45,524 nt of DNA from Acidobacteriota bacterium (GTDB lineage Bacteria > Acidobacteriota > Polarisedimenticolia > Gp22-AA2 > AA152), in the NCBI GenBank assembly GCA_003222305.1, contig QHVQ01000009.1, positions 1 to 45,524 on the forward strand, in the 5' to 3' direction. The position numbers and the translations under genes were made by a program. Under the pieces are notes generated by a model, which was given only the letters and a program-made list of their open reading frames with translations, was not told the DNA's origin and did no database searches. Of the stretch, positions 6,359 through 14,290 are shown piece by piece. Position 1 is the first letter of the stretch, and every line of letters begins with the position of its first letter.

Positions 6359-8383
6359 CTAGGGGCCCAATCTCTTTTCGATCACTTCGCGCGCCTGGCG
6401 CGCCACATTCTCCGCGGTAAAGCCGAACTGCTTCATCACGTCTTCAAGCGGCGCCGACGCTCCGAATCTAGTCATCCCTACGAACGCTCCCGCGGGTCCG
6501 ATGTAGCGCTCCCATCCCATGGAGACAGCCGCCTCGACGGCCAATCGGGGCGTGATTCTCGGTGGTAGGACACTCTCACGGTATTCGCGGGGCTGCCGCT
6601 CGAAGAGCTGCCAACTGGGAAAGCTCACCACCCGGGCTGCGACGGGGCGCTCCCCATTCTCCAGGAGTTTCTGGGCCTCGAGTGCGACGGAAACCTCGGA
6701 GCCGGAGGCCATCAGGATGAGTTGGGGCTCCGCATTGCGGGCCTCGGAGAGGATGTAGGCGCCCTTCTCCACCATGGCCGCCGGGGGGAATCGGTTCCTG
6801 TCCAGGACTGGCAGCTTTTGCCGACAAAAGACCAGCGCAACCGGACCCCCTTGGTGCCGGACGGCGATCTTCCACGCCTCCACCGTCTCGGTGGCGTCGG
6901 CCGGTCGGATTAGCACCAGGTGCGGGATGGCCCGAAGAGCCGCCAGGGATTCCACAGGCTGGTGGGTGGGGCCGTCCTCGCCCAAACCAATGCTGTCGTG
7001 CGTGAACACGTAAATCGGGCGAATCTCCATGAGCGCCGCCAGCCGGATGGAGGGACGCATGTAGTCGGAGAAAATCAGAAACGTCCCCCCGTAGGGAATC
7101 AATCCCGACAGGGCCATCCCGTTCATCATGGAGCCCATGGAGTGCTCGCGGACGCCGAACCAGATGCTCCGTCCCTGATAGTTCTCTTGCGAGAAGTCGG
7201 GAAAGCCTTTCACATAGGTCTGGGTGGAACCTCCCAGGTCCGCCGATCCACCAAGGAATTCCGGGACTTTGGCACAGAGGGATGCGATCACCTTTCCCGA
7301 GGCCTCCCGCGTGGCGAGCGGCTTGGTGTCGCCACCGAAAACTGGAAGCTCGGCGTCCCAGCCCGCCGGCAGATCTCCTCGCCAAATTCGCTCCAGTTCC
7401 CTTGCCTCGGAAGGGAAAGCTCTTTGATATCCCCTCCAGATCTCCATCCATTCCCCTTCCAGCCGGGCGCCTATCTCCAAGGACCTGCGGAAGTGGGCCA
7501 GGGCCTCCGGAGGCACCAGGAAAGTGGCCTCCTCGGGCCAGCCCAGGGCCCGCTTCGTCAGCCGGACCTCTTCGGCTCCCAGGGGCGAGCCGTGAGCCTC
7601 TGCCGAATCCTGCTTATGGGGACTCCCGTAGCCGATGTGTGTTCGGGCCAGGATCAAAGAGGGGCGGGAAACCTCCAGGCTCGCTTCGTCGAGGGCCCCC
7701 TCGACCGCCTCTAAATCGTTGCCATCGATGGCGCGGGTATGCCATCCGTAGGCCTGGAAACGCTTCTCGACGTTCTCGGTGAAGCATTTGCTAGTCGGAC
7801 CGTCCAGACATATCGAGTTCTGATCGTACAGATAGATGAGATTGCCGAGCCCGAGATGCCCCGCCAGGGAGGCGGCCTCGCTGGCAACGCCTTCCATCAA
7901 GTCCCCGTCGCTCACCAGGCCGAGGATCCGATAGTCCAGCAGCCGAAAGTCTTTCCGATTGTACCGCGCGGCGAAATACTTCTGCGCAACTGCCATCCCC
8001 ACGCCGTTACCGAATCCCTGTCCGAGGGGGCCCGTAGTGGTCTCCACTCCTGCCGTCAAGCCATGCTCGGGATGCCCGGGTGTCCGACTCCCCCATTGGC
8101 GGAAACGCTGGATTTCCTCCATGGGCAAGTCGTAACCCGTGAGGTGAAGGAGAGAATAAAGAAGCATCGACCCGTGACCCGCTGACAAAACGAAGCGGTC
8201 CCGGGCGGGCCAGAGAGGATGGGCCGGGTTGTAGCGTAGAAAACGGGTCCATAGGACATAAGCCATGGCGGCTGCTCCCATGGGAAGGCCTGGGTGTCCC
8301 GATTTCGCCTTTTCCACCGCGTCCATGCTCAACGTGCGTAGGGTATTGATGCAGAGACGATCCAAATCGTGTGAGGGCTGCAT
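6359..8383 (-). CDS. tkt: transketolase
   Basis: Thiamine-diphosphate enzyme moving two-carbon units between sugar phosphates in the pentose phosphate and Calvin cycles. The 674-residue length is normal. The N-terminal pyrophosphate domain holds [35 protein letters not shown] and the TPP motif SDGDLMEGV. The pyrimidine domain holds [16 protein letters not shown] and [17 protein letters not shown], and a C-terminal regulatory domain follows. ATG at 8383 is preceded by CAGGAG. It is complete, with all the usual motifs. The gene is monocistronic by layout: a divergent gene lies upstream and a convergent one downstream. With the bisphosphatase at 11350 it supplies two central-carbon enzymes in this stretch. 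Confidence 0.97.
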   Translation of the reverse strand: MQPSHDLDRLCINTLRTLSMDAVEKAKSGHPGLPMGAAAMAYVLWTRFLRYNPAHPLWPARDRFVLSAGHGSMLLYSLLHLTGYDLPMEEIQRFRQWGSRTPGHPEHGLTAGVETTTGPLGQGFGNGVGMAVAQKYFAARYNRKDFRLLDYRILGLVSDGDLMEGVASEAASLAGHLGLGNLIYLYDQNSICLDGPTSKCFTENVEKRFQAYGWHTRAIDGNDLEAVEGALDEASLEVSRPSLILARTHIGYGSPHKQDSAEAHGSPLGAEEVRLTKRALGWPEEATFLVPPEALAHFRRSLEIGARLEGEWMEIWRGYQRAFPSEARELERIWRGDLPAGWDAELPVFGGDTKPLATREASGKVIASLCAKVPEFLGGSADLGGSTQTYVKGFPDFSQENYQGRSIWFGVREHSMGSMMNGMALSGLIPYGGTFLIFSDYMRPSIRLAALMEIRPIYVFTHDSIGLGEDGPTHQPVESLAALRAIPHLVLIRPADATETVEAWKIAVRHQGGPVALVFCRQKLPVLDRNRFPPAAMVEKGAYILSEARNAEPQLILMASGSEVSVALEAQKLLENGERPVAARVVSFPSWQLFERQPREYRESVLPPRITPRLAVEAAVSMGWERYIGPAGAFVGMTRFGASAPLEDVMKQFGFTAENVARQAREVIEKRLGP

Positions 8384-8484
8384 GCCGACTCCTGCTGGCT
8401 CAGGTGGCTGTCGCGTTCAGCTCATGGTAACACATGCCATCCAACCATCCCGGGACTGGGGTCCTTTCCCGAGAGTCCGGTCCC

Positions 8485-8511
8485 GGGAACTTTCTCCCGG
8501 CTCCCGTCGTA
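8485..8511 (+). promoter_or_regulatory. possible ECF-sigma promoter of DUF4097 gene
   Basis: GGGAAC (8485-8490, continuing as TTT) and CGTA (8508-8511) are 17 bases apart. This resembles extracytoplasmic-function sigma promoters (GGAAC or TGAAAC, about 16-17 bases, CGTA/CGTC). It lies about 36 bases before the ATG of an exported repeat protein, where stress control would be plausible. Confidence 0.35.
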
Positions 8512-8546
8512 GGATGGTGTGGAAACGCAACGCAGAGGAGAAAACC

Positions 8547-9650
8547 ATGTGCCGACACCTGATCGTCCTGCCTCTCGCCCTCGTCGCTATGGCACTGCTG
8601 GCCCCTCCCCTTGCGGCCGGCGAAGCTACCCGCACCGTGCGCCTGGAGCTCTCCGCGGATCGCAACGGCCCCTTCGCAGTGGAGAACCTGGCGGGGACCA
8701 TGCGGATCTCGGCCGGTCCAGGGAACAAGGTGGTGGCAGTCGCCACCCTACACGCGGAGAGTGAAGCGCTGGCGGAGGGAATGCGCCTCCAGCAAGTCAT
8801 CGGGGAGAAGGGTCTGCCGACTCTCCGGGTCGAGTACCCGCTGGCGGAGCACGAATCCCTCCGGTACCGGCCCAATGATTCCGAAGGAGAGCACCACGGG
8901 ATTTTGGAGAATTTCTTTGGCGGCACCTCCTCCCTCAAATATGCCGGCAGGAGCGTTAAGGTGAGCGGGAACAGCGGAGTTTTCATGTATGCCGACCTGG
9001 AGGTTCAACTCCCGGCTCGTCCGGTGCAGGGCACTTTTAGGAATCTGGTGGGGCGCATTACCGCCGCGGGAGTCCGGGGGACGCTTCTGTTCGACTCCGC
9101 CAGCGGCAACATCGACCTCGACAGGGTCAAGGGCACGATCAAGGCGGACACCGGCTCCGGAGATGTGAAAGCTACCGGCCTCGAGGGGACCTTTCGGTGC
9201 GACACCGGGAGCGGGAACTGCAACCTGACCGGCTTCCAAGGGGACGAGCTATCATGCGACGTGGGCTCCGGTAACATCCGGCTGAAATCTTTGCAGGCCC
9301 GCCTGCTTTCTGCCGACACCGGCTCGGGCAACGTCCGGGTGGAAGACGCCAACCTGGAGAATTTCAAAGCGGACACGGGAAGTGGCGACGTGTTGCTGGA
9401 GTCTGTGGGACCTCGCCTGGTTAAAATCAAGGCCGACACCGGGAGCGGCGACGTGGTGCTGCGATTGGCACCGGAGGCCTCATTCGAGGCGCTGGCCGAC
9501 CAGGGAAGCGGTGACTTGCGCGTGGGCTACAAGGATGCGCAGCCAATCCATAAGGGTCGTGAGGTGATAGGGTATCGTCGGGGCGACTCGAAGATTCGGA
9601 TCGACGTCAGCACCGGCAGCGGGAACCTGGATATTCGGCCGGCCCGCTGA
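8547..9650 (+). CDS. exported DUF4097 family beta-strand repeat protein
   Basis: A 367-residue exported protein. A signal peptide (about 1-24, ending PPLAAG) is followed by about 130 residues with mixed strands. Then come at least nine degenerate repeats, 18-24 residues apart, each built around D/S-x-G-S-G-D/N-V/I/L, ending near the C-terminus. This is the DUF4097 (putative adhesin-like) beta-helix pattern. Start at ATG 8547 is chosen because GAGGAG lies six bases upstream and the signal peptide begins there, although the frame is open far upstream. Cellular location is probably periplasm or cell surface. DUF4097 proteins are often linked to envelope stress systems; the true function is unknown. 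A GNAT gene follows 28 bases later. Confidence 0.85.
   Translation: MCRHLIVLPLALVAMALLAPPLAAGEATRTVRLELSADRNGPFAVENLAGTMRISAGPGNKVVAVATLHAESEALAEGMRLQQVIGEKGLPTLRVEYPLAEHESLRYRPNDSEGEHHGILENFFGGTSSLKYAGRSVKVSGNSGVFMYADLEVQLPARPVQGTFRNLVGRITAAGVRGTLLFDSASGNIDLDRVKGTIKADTGSGDVKATGLEGTFRCDTGSGNCNLTGFQGDELSCDVGSGNIRLKSLQARLLSADTGSGNVRVEDANLENFKADTGSGDVLLESVGPRLVKIKADTGSGDVVLRLAPEASFEALADQGSGDLRVGYKDAQPIHKGREVIGYRRGDSKIRIDVSTGSGNLDIRPAR
9093..9634 (+). repeat. degenerate DTGSGDV-type coding repeats
   Basis: The DUF4097 gene holds about nine copies of a short unit encoding D-T-G-S-G-D/N-V/I, starting with DSASGNIDL and ending with STGSGNLDI. At the DNA level they share the core GACACCGGSAGCGGSRAC with many third-position changes, so they are old protein repeats and not recent tandem duplications. 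Confidence 0.8.
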
Positions 9651-9678
9651 TCCCGAGGCTGGCGATCAGGAGCCTTTC

Positions 9679-10173
9679 ATGGAAACCAGGCAGGCCCAGG
9701 GCACGAACGAAATGGACTTTGCCCGGGGCCTGTTTCGGGAGTATCAAGCGGAGTTGGGCATCGACCTCTGCTTCCAGGGTTTTGAGCGGGAACTGGCCAG
9801 TCTCCCGGGCGACTACGCGCCGCCCAACGGCCGGCTCCTGCTCTCCTGGGTGGAAGGCAGCCTGGCGGGGTGCGTCGCGCTGCGAAGGATTGACCAAGCC
9901 ATCTGTGAGATGAAGCGCCTTTACTTGCGTCCGGGGTTCCGTGGACAAGGCCGCGGTCGACACTTGACCCTCTCCTTGATCCAGGAAGCTCGTAGCATCG
10001 GCTATCAAAAAATGCGGCTCGACACACTCTCCGTCATGAAGGCGGCAGTCGCACTCTATCGCTCTCTGGGCTTTGGTCCCATCCCTGCCTACCGTCAGAA
10101 TCCCATCGAAGGTACCCTCTATCTGGAGCTGGACTTGTTCCTTCCGGTGGAGCCCGCTCCTCCCTCTGGCTAG
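9679..10173 (+). CDS. GNAT family N-acetyltransferase
   Basis: A 164-residue acetyl-CoA-dependent acyltransferase of unknown substrate. The acetyl-CoA-binding motif A is EMKRLYLRPGFRGQGRGRHL (R/Q-x-x-G-x-G/A), followed by a motif B-like region ending in AVALYRSLGFGPIPAY, the typical GNAT end. It resembles small-molecule or amino-acid acetyltransferases more than ribosomal RimI, which is a weak inference. ATG at 9679 is preceded by AGGAG at seven bases. It starts 28 bases after the DUF4097 stop, so the two are probably cotranscribed. Confidence 0.88.
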   Translation: METRQAQGTNEMDFARGLFREYQAELGIDLCFQGFERELASLPGDYAPPNGRLLLSWVEGSLAGCVALRRIDQAICEMKRLYLRPGFRGQGRGRHLTLSLIQEARSIGYQKMRLDTLSVMKAAVALYRSLGFGPIPAYRQNPIEGTLYLELDLFLPVEPAPPSG

Positions 10174-10287
10174 CGTTTCTCCATCGTTGTGTCCGGCGAC
10201 CCCATTGAATTCTTGGGAAGGTTGTGGTCTCCTTCTCCCGCTTTCCCAGGATCCCTTTCTCGGAGTCTCTCCCTGCCGGAGGTCGCC

Positions 10288-11325
10288 ATGACCCGCCCCC
10301 ATAAGCGCTATCAGCGTCCCGGGACCTCGCCCGGAATCCTTCGGCCTCCTGACGTCTCCCGCGTCGCTCAGGTTTCCATCCGGGTGATGGATTACAACTC
10401 CGAATCGCTGGAGGAGCACGAAGTGGCGGCGCTGGAGGAATGCTTCGACTTCCGGGACCGTCCCACGGTCACCTGGATCGATGTGTGTGGCTTGCAGAAT
10501 ATGGATCTGCTTCAGAAACTCGGGAGCCACTTCGGACTTCACCCGCTCGCTTTGGAAGATGTAGTTAACGAGCACTGCTTCATCGTGATGAAAGAGTTGC
10601 GGCTGGCTGGCGGGGTGGAGGCCGACCAGATTAGCCTCTTCCTGGGGAAGGGATGGGTCATCACCCTCCAGGAATCCCCCGCCGATCCCTTCGAGCCGGT
10701 GCGAGAGAGGATCCGCCGCGGGAAGGGGCGAATCCGGAAGATGGGAGCCGACTATCTCGCCTACGCCCTCATCGACGCCCTGGTGGACGGCGTCTTCCCC
10801 ATGCTGGAGCAGCTTGGCGAGCGGCTCGAGGATCTGGAAAGGGACCTGGTGGGAAATCCCGGCCGGAAAACGCTGCAGGGAATTCACTCTCTCAGGAGGG
10901 AGCTCCTCTATCTCCGTCGCGCCGCCTGGCCCCAGCGGGAGGTGATCCACGCGCTCCAGCGGGAGGAGTCCCCCTTGGTCCAGCCCGATACGCGCATCTA
11001 CCTGAGGGACTGTTACGACCACACCATCCAGATCCTGGATCTGGTGGAGACCTACCGGGACCTGGCGGCCGGAATGCTGGAAGTGTATCTCTCGAGCATC
11101 AGCAATCGGCTCAACGAGATTATGAAGGTTCTCACCGTCATGGCAACCATCTTCATTCCGCTCACCTTCCTGACGGGTCTCTATGGCATGAACTTCAGCA
11201 CCGCCGCAAGTCCTTGGAACATGCCAGAGCTGAACTGGTACTGGGGCTACCCGGCTCTCCTACTGCTCATGCTCGGAGTGGCAGGTCTGATGCTCGCCTA
11301 TTTCCGGAAGAAGCGCTGGCTCTAG
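10288..11325 (+). CDS. corA: CorA-type magnesium/cobalt transporter with an internal deletion
   Basis: A pentameric inner-membrane channel for Mg2+ and other divalent cations. It has 345 residues from ATG 10288 (GGAGG five bases upstream; the frame is open further upstream without support). The cytoplasmic domain is followed by two membrane helices, with the selectivity motif YGMNF after the first and a basic tail FRKKRWL. YDHTIQILDLVETYRD and MKVLTVMATIFIPLTFLTGLYG are strong CorA signatures. Unusually, LALEDVVN runs straight into EHCFIVMKEL. Homologues such as Thermotoga CorA have about 11 more residues here, including the conserved R-P-K-x-E segment. The reading frame is preserved. It may still fold, but metal sensing in the cytoplasmic domain could differ. 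Confidence 0.93.
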   Translation: MTRPHKRYQRPGTSPGILRPPDVSRVAQVSIRVMDYNSESLEEHEVAALEECFDFRDRPTVTWIDVCGLQNMDLLQKLGSHFGLHPLALEDVVNEHCFIVMKELRLAGGVEADQISLFLGKGWVITLQESPADPFEPVRERIRRGKGRIRKMGADYLAYALIDALVDGVFPMLEQLGERLEDLERDLVGNPGRKTLQGIHSLRRELLYLRRAAWPQREVIHALQREESPLVQPDTRIYLRDCYDHTIQILDLVETYRDLAAGMLEVYLSSISNRLNEIMKVLTVMATIFIPLTFLTGLYGMNFSTAASPWNMPELNWYWGYPALLLLMLGVAGLMLAYFRKKRWL

Positions 11326-11349
11326 AAATCTCCCGCAGAGTCGGTCCGC

Positions 11350-12333
11350 TCAGCGCTTTCCCATCTCGAACTCTTCAGCCAGCGAAACCTCCCTGGGACT
11401 GCCGATGTACAGGGGGACTCGCTGGTGGATTTCCGTTGGCTGGACTTCCAGGATGGGAGCCAACCCCGTGGAGGCCTTTCCCCCGGCCTGCTCCACGACC
11501 ATAGCCAGAGGAGCACATTCGTAGAGTAGGCGCAGCTTGCCATGGGCCTTTTTCGGATCTCGGGTATCGGCAGGATAAAGATAGATTCCACCCTCGAGAA
11601 GAATCCGATGCACGTCGGTGACTAGGCATCCGCTGTACCGCGTCGAATAGGGCCGCCCATCCACCCTATCGGGTGTCTGCAGGAAATCCAGGAGCCTCCG
11701 GGTGGAGAGATGATAGTACGTCCGTTGACCCTCATTGGTAGCGTAGAGCTTCCCCTTCTCGGGAATCCGCAACCCCTGCGCCGAGAGAATGAAATCTTCG
11801 CTCTCGGGATCCAGGCAGAAGAGGTGGGCGCCCGAGCCAGTGGTCAGAACGAGCGTCGTGGCGGGCCCGTAATTGATATAGCAAGCTGCCGACTGGGCCG
11901 AGCCCCTCTGGAGCAGCGCTTCCCGGCGGTCCCCACCGGCGTGAGGCGCCCGCTGGATGGACACGATGGAACCCACGCTGCCACCCGTGTCCACGCTGGA
12001 GGATCCATCGAGCGGATCGAAGAGGACGCTGTAAGGAGCTCCGGAGCGGAGGGCAAGCGGCTCCTCCATCTCCTCGGAGGCCACCCACGCGACATCTCCC
12101 GCCATGCTGAAGGCCTCCACCAGGATTTGGTTGGCAATGACGTCCATCTTCTTGACCGCTTCTCCCTGCACATTGATGTCTCCCGTAGCGCCTGTCTCAC
12201 CCGAGAGCCCTGCCCGTCGCAGCTCCCGGGAGATTCGCACGCCGCCCCGTGCAGCGGTCAGAAGCACCCGGGTCAGGTCAACCTGGACACTCGCCCCTTT
12301 GAGAAACCCAGAGAGATCGGTACGCGACGTCAT
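11350..12333 (-). CDS. fbp: fructose-1,6-bisphosphatase, class I
   Basis: Hydrolyses fructose 1,6-bisphosphate to fructose 6-phosphate in gluconeogenesis, in the cytoplasm. The protein has 327 residues, in the normal range. It shows the metal-binding motif FDPLDGSSSVDTGGSVGSI, ASEEMEEP (acidic metal ligands), GKLYATNEG, and GGIYLYPADTRDPKKAHGKL plus LYECAPLAMVVEQAGGKAS, the substrate-binding end. Where most class I enzymes read DGSSNID, this one has DGSSSVD, a mild change. ATG at 12333 follows ACGGAG at seven bases. The gene lies 27 bases after an amidase gene on the same strand, and its stop is 24 bases from that of the converging corA gene. Confidence 0.95.
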   Translation of the reverse strand: MTSRTDLSGFLKGASVQVDLTRVLLTAARGGVRISRELRRAGLSGETGATGDINVQGEAVKKMDVIANQILVEAFSMAGDVAWVASEEMEEPLALRSGAPYSVLFDPLDGSSSVDTGGSVGSIVSIQRAPHAGGDRREALLQRGSAQSAACYINYGPATTLVLTTGSGAHLFCLDPESEDFILSAQGLRIPEKGKLYATNEGQRTYYHLSTRRLLDFLQTPDRVDGRPYSTRYSGCLVTDVHRILLEGGIYLYPADTRDPKKAHGKLRLLYECAPLAMVVEQAGGKASTGLAPILEVQPTEIHQRVPLYIGSPREVSLAEEFEMGKR

Positions 12334-12360
12334 CGACAGACTCCGTAGTTGGCGGTTGCT

Positions 12361-13761
12361 TCACACCAGGTTCTGCTGCGGCGGGCGCTCCAGGTGCCAC
12401 GAGGTCTTGGACTGGTAAGCCTTCGCCACGGCCAGAATCCTGTTTTCTTCGCCTGCACGCCCCACGAACTGGATGCCCAGCGGCAGCCTCCCGGCGCCGA
12501 AGCCCATGGGGACCGAGACTGCCGGGACGCCGCAGCAGTTTCCGGCGCCCCCCAGTGGATCGTCGCCCGCGAAGACCTCCTCGAGGTTGGCTTCCAGTGG
12601 GGAGGCCACTCCCGGCAGCGTCGGGGCCACGAGGGCGTCGACTCCAGCGAACACCTGGTCCAGCGCCTTCTGGAGCTTCCCTCGCAGCCGCAGAGCCCGC
12701 AGATAATCTCGAGCATAGACCATGCTGCTCGAGTAACCGCCCAGCTTCGACCCAGGATCGGCGAGCTCCGACACGCGGCCTGATTCGATGAGGTCCTCGA
12801 AGGCGCTGGCCACTTCCGCCACGATGAGGGTGCCCGCCGTAGCACCGAAGGGAAGGTCGGGAAGCGTGACATCCTTCAGCGTTGCGAACTGTCCCAGTGT
12901 TTGGAGTGCCGCGCCGAAGGCGTCAGGCACTTCCGGCTCGGTTTTCTCCCATGCCTGTTTCACGACGCCGAGCCGAAACTTCCCATGCTTCGCCGCAGGG
13001 AGGTACTTCCAGGGATGCGGGAGAGTGGCCGGGTCCGCTGGATCGGGACCCGCGATTTCCGAAAGGACTGCTCCACAGTCTTCCACGCTACGGGCCAGGA
13101 CGCCAATCTTGTCCATGGTCCACGACAGCGCCATGGCTCCGTGCCGGCTCACGCGGCCGTAGGTGGGACGGATCCCGGAGATGCCGCACATGGACGACGG
13201 GGTGGTGATGGAACCCCAAGTCTCGGTTCCCAGGGCGAATCCCACCATGCCGCCGGAGACGGCCACGCCCGACCCGCTGGAGGAGCCACCGCTCCACCGC
13301 CCCGGGTCCCAGGGGTTCTTTCCCGCACCCGTGAGCGAAGCGGCCGCGTACCGGTATCCCATCCCTCCCGCCAGCTCTACCATGGCGAGCTTTCCCAGGA
13401 GTATGGCTCCCGCTTCCTCGAGCTTCTGAATCACGGAAGCGTCGTAGGTGAATACCTGATCCTTGTAGGGAGTGGCCCCCCAGGTGGTGGGGATTCCCCG
13501 GGTGGCCAGCAGGTCCTTCGCCCCGAAAGGTACGCCATGAATCGGCGAGCGGACCCTCCCCGCGCGGATCTCCTTCTCCGCCCTGTGGGCTTGTTGCAGC
13601 GCCAGATCTCGAGTGATGGTGACTACGGCGCCGAGCTTCTTGCCGGGGCCCTCGAGCCTTTCCAGATATGCCTCGGTCAGATCCACAGGAGAGATTTTCC
13701 GAGCGCGAATCTTTTCGTGGAGCTCTTTGACCGACGCGAAAAGCAGCGCCTCGTCAAGCAT
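12361..13761 (-). CDS. amidase (GatA-like amidase-signature family)
   Basis: Amidase-signature hydrolase with the Ser-cisSer-Lys triad. Lys82 lies in PIHGVPFGAKDLL, the cis-Ser in RWSGGSSSGSGVAVSGG (about 156-171), and the nucleophile is probably Ser184 in GTETWGSITTPSSMCG. It has 466 residues, the usual length. It is not a convincing GatA subunit of the tRNA amidotransferase: gatB and gatC are absent, and the nucleophile motif is ETWGS where GatA normally has DTGGS. The substrate is unknown. The gene overlaps the 3' end of a small Tat-exported protein gene by eight bases, and fbp follows after 27 bases. The overlap suggests coupled translation. Confidence 0.9.
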   Translation of the reverse strand: MLDEALLFASVKELHEKIRARKISPVDLTEAYLERLEGPGKKLGAVVTITRDLALQQAHRAEKEIRAGRVRSPIHGVPFGAKDLLATRGIPTTWGATPYKDQVFTYDASVIQKLEEAGAILLGKLAMVELAGGMGYRYAAASLTGAGKNPWDPGRWSGGSSSGSGVAVSGGMVGFALGTETWGSITTPSSMCGISGIRPTYGRVSRHGAMALSWTMDKIGVLARSVEDCGAVLSEIAGPDPADPATLPHPWKYLPAAKHGKFRLGVVKQAWEKTEPEVPDAFGAALQTLGQFATLKDVTLPDLPFGATAGTLIVAEVASAFEDLIESGRVSELADPGSKLGGYSSSMVYARDYLRALRLRGKLQKALDQVFAGVDALVAPTLPGVASPLEANLEEVFAGDDPLGGAGNCCGVPAVSVPMGFGAGRLPLGIQFVGRAGEENRILAVAKAYQSKTSWHLERPPQQNLV

Positions 13762-14119
13762 GGTCCCCTCTCCAAGCCCGGAAGATGAAAGCCGGTTCCT
13801 CGGTATTATCCAGTGGCACCTTGCGCAATGCGGCGGCGGATTTCAGCCCTCCGTCGAGGGATCGCGTGATCTCTTTCATCGCCGCGTCGTCCAGGCGAGG
13901 GCCGTAGCGCAGCTTCACGATTTCGGCCAACGCCTGCGCTTCCGGCGAAGGAGCCGGCGGTGCTTGGGAGGCCGGCTTCGTCTCCTGCTCGGCTCCGCCG
14001 GACTTCTGATCCGGGGCCGCGACGAGGATCAAGCTCGGCACGAGCGACAACCCGGCCGCGGTGGCTGCCACCCTTCCGAAGTCGCGGCGCGAAAGAGGCG
14101 TTTTTCCCAAGTATCCCAT
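13754..14119 (-). CDS. small Tat-signal protein coupled to amidase
   Basis: A 121-residue protein with a twin-arginine export signal (SRRDFGRVAATAAGLSLV, about residues 10-27). A Gly/Pro/Ala/Gln-rich linker follows, then about 60 residues (from APSPEAQALAEIVKLRYGPRL) that look like a small helical domain ending in EEPAFIFRAWRGDHA. No known family is recognised. GAGGAG lies nine bases before the ATG. Its stop lies inside the amidase start region (8-base overlap), so expression is linked. The signal predicts export after folding or with a cofactor, but no cofactor motif is visible. Its role, perhaps as an accessory to the amidase, is inference. Confidence 0.75.
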   Translation of the reverse strand: MGYLGKTPLSRRDFGRVAATAAGLSLVPSLILVAAPDQKSGGAEQETKPASQAPPAPSPEAQALAEIVKLRYGPRLDDAAMKEITRSLDGGLKSAAALRKVPLDNTEEPAFIFRAWRGDHA

Positions 14120-14290
14120 CGCGGGTACTCCTCAGAATGAATCGACCGACACAGATTCCCGGAGGTACGAGGGCGCCATCTTACCAGAACGACAGGACCC
14201 AATGCCTTTCCCGGCTTGGCGGCTTCTGGTAGCATCGGCCCGGGCAAATTCTCGAAGGGCCGCGCGCCCGAGGTCCCGGGAGCCAGCGCG

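Noticed and set aside
9093-9634. DTGSG motifs resembling aspartic protease active sites
   Set aside because: They repeat about nine times at regular spacing within a DUF4097 beta-repeat, so the motif is structural and not a protease site.
12361-13761. GatA subunit of the tRNA amidotransferase
   Set aside because: No gatB or gatC nearby, and the nucleophile motif (ETWGS) is not the GatA form; it is a generic amidase-signature enzyme.
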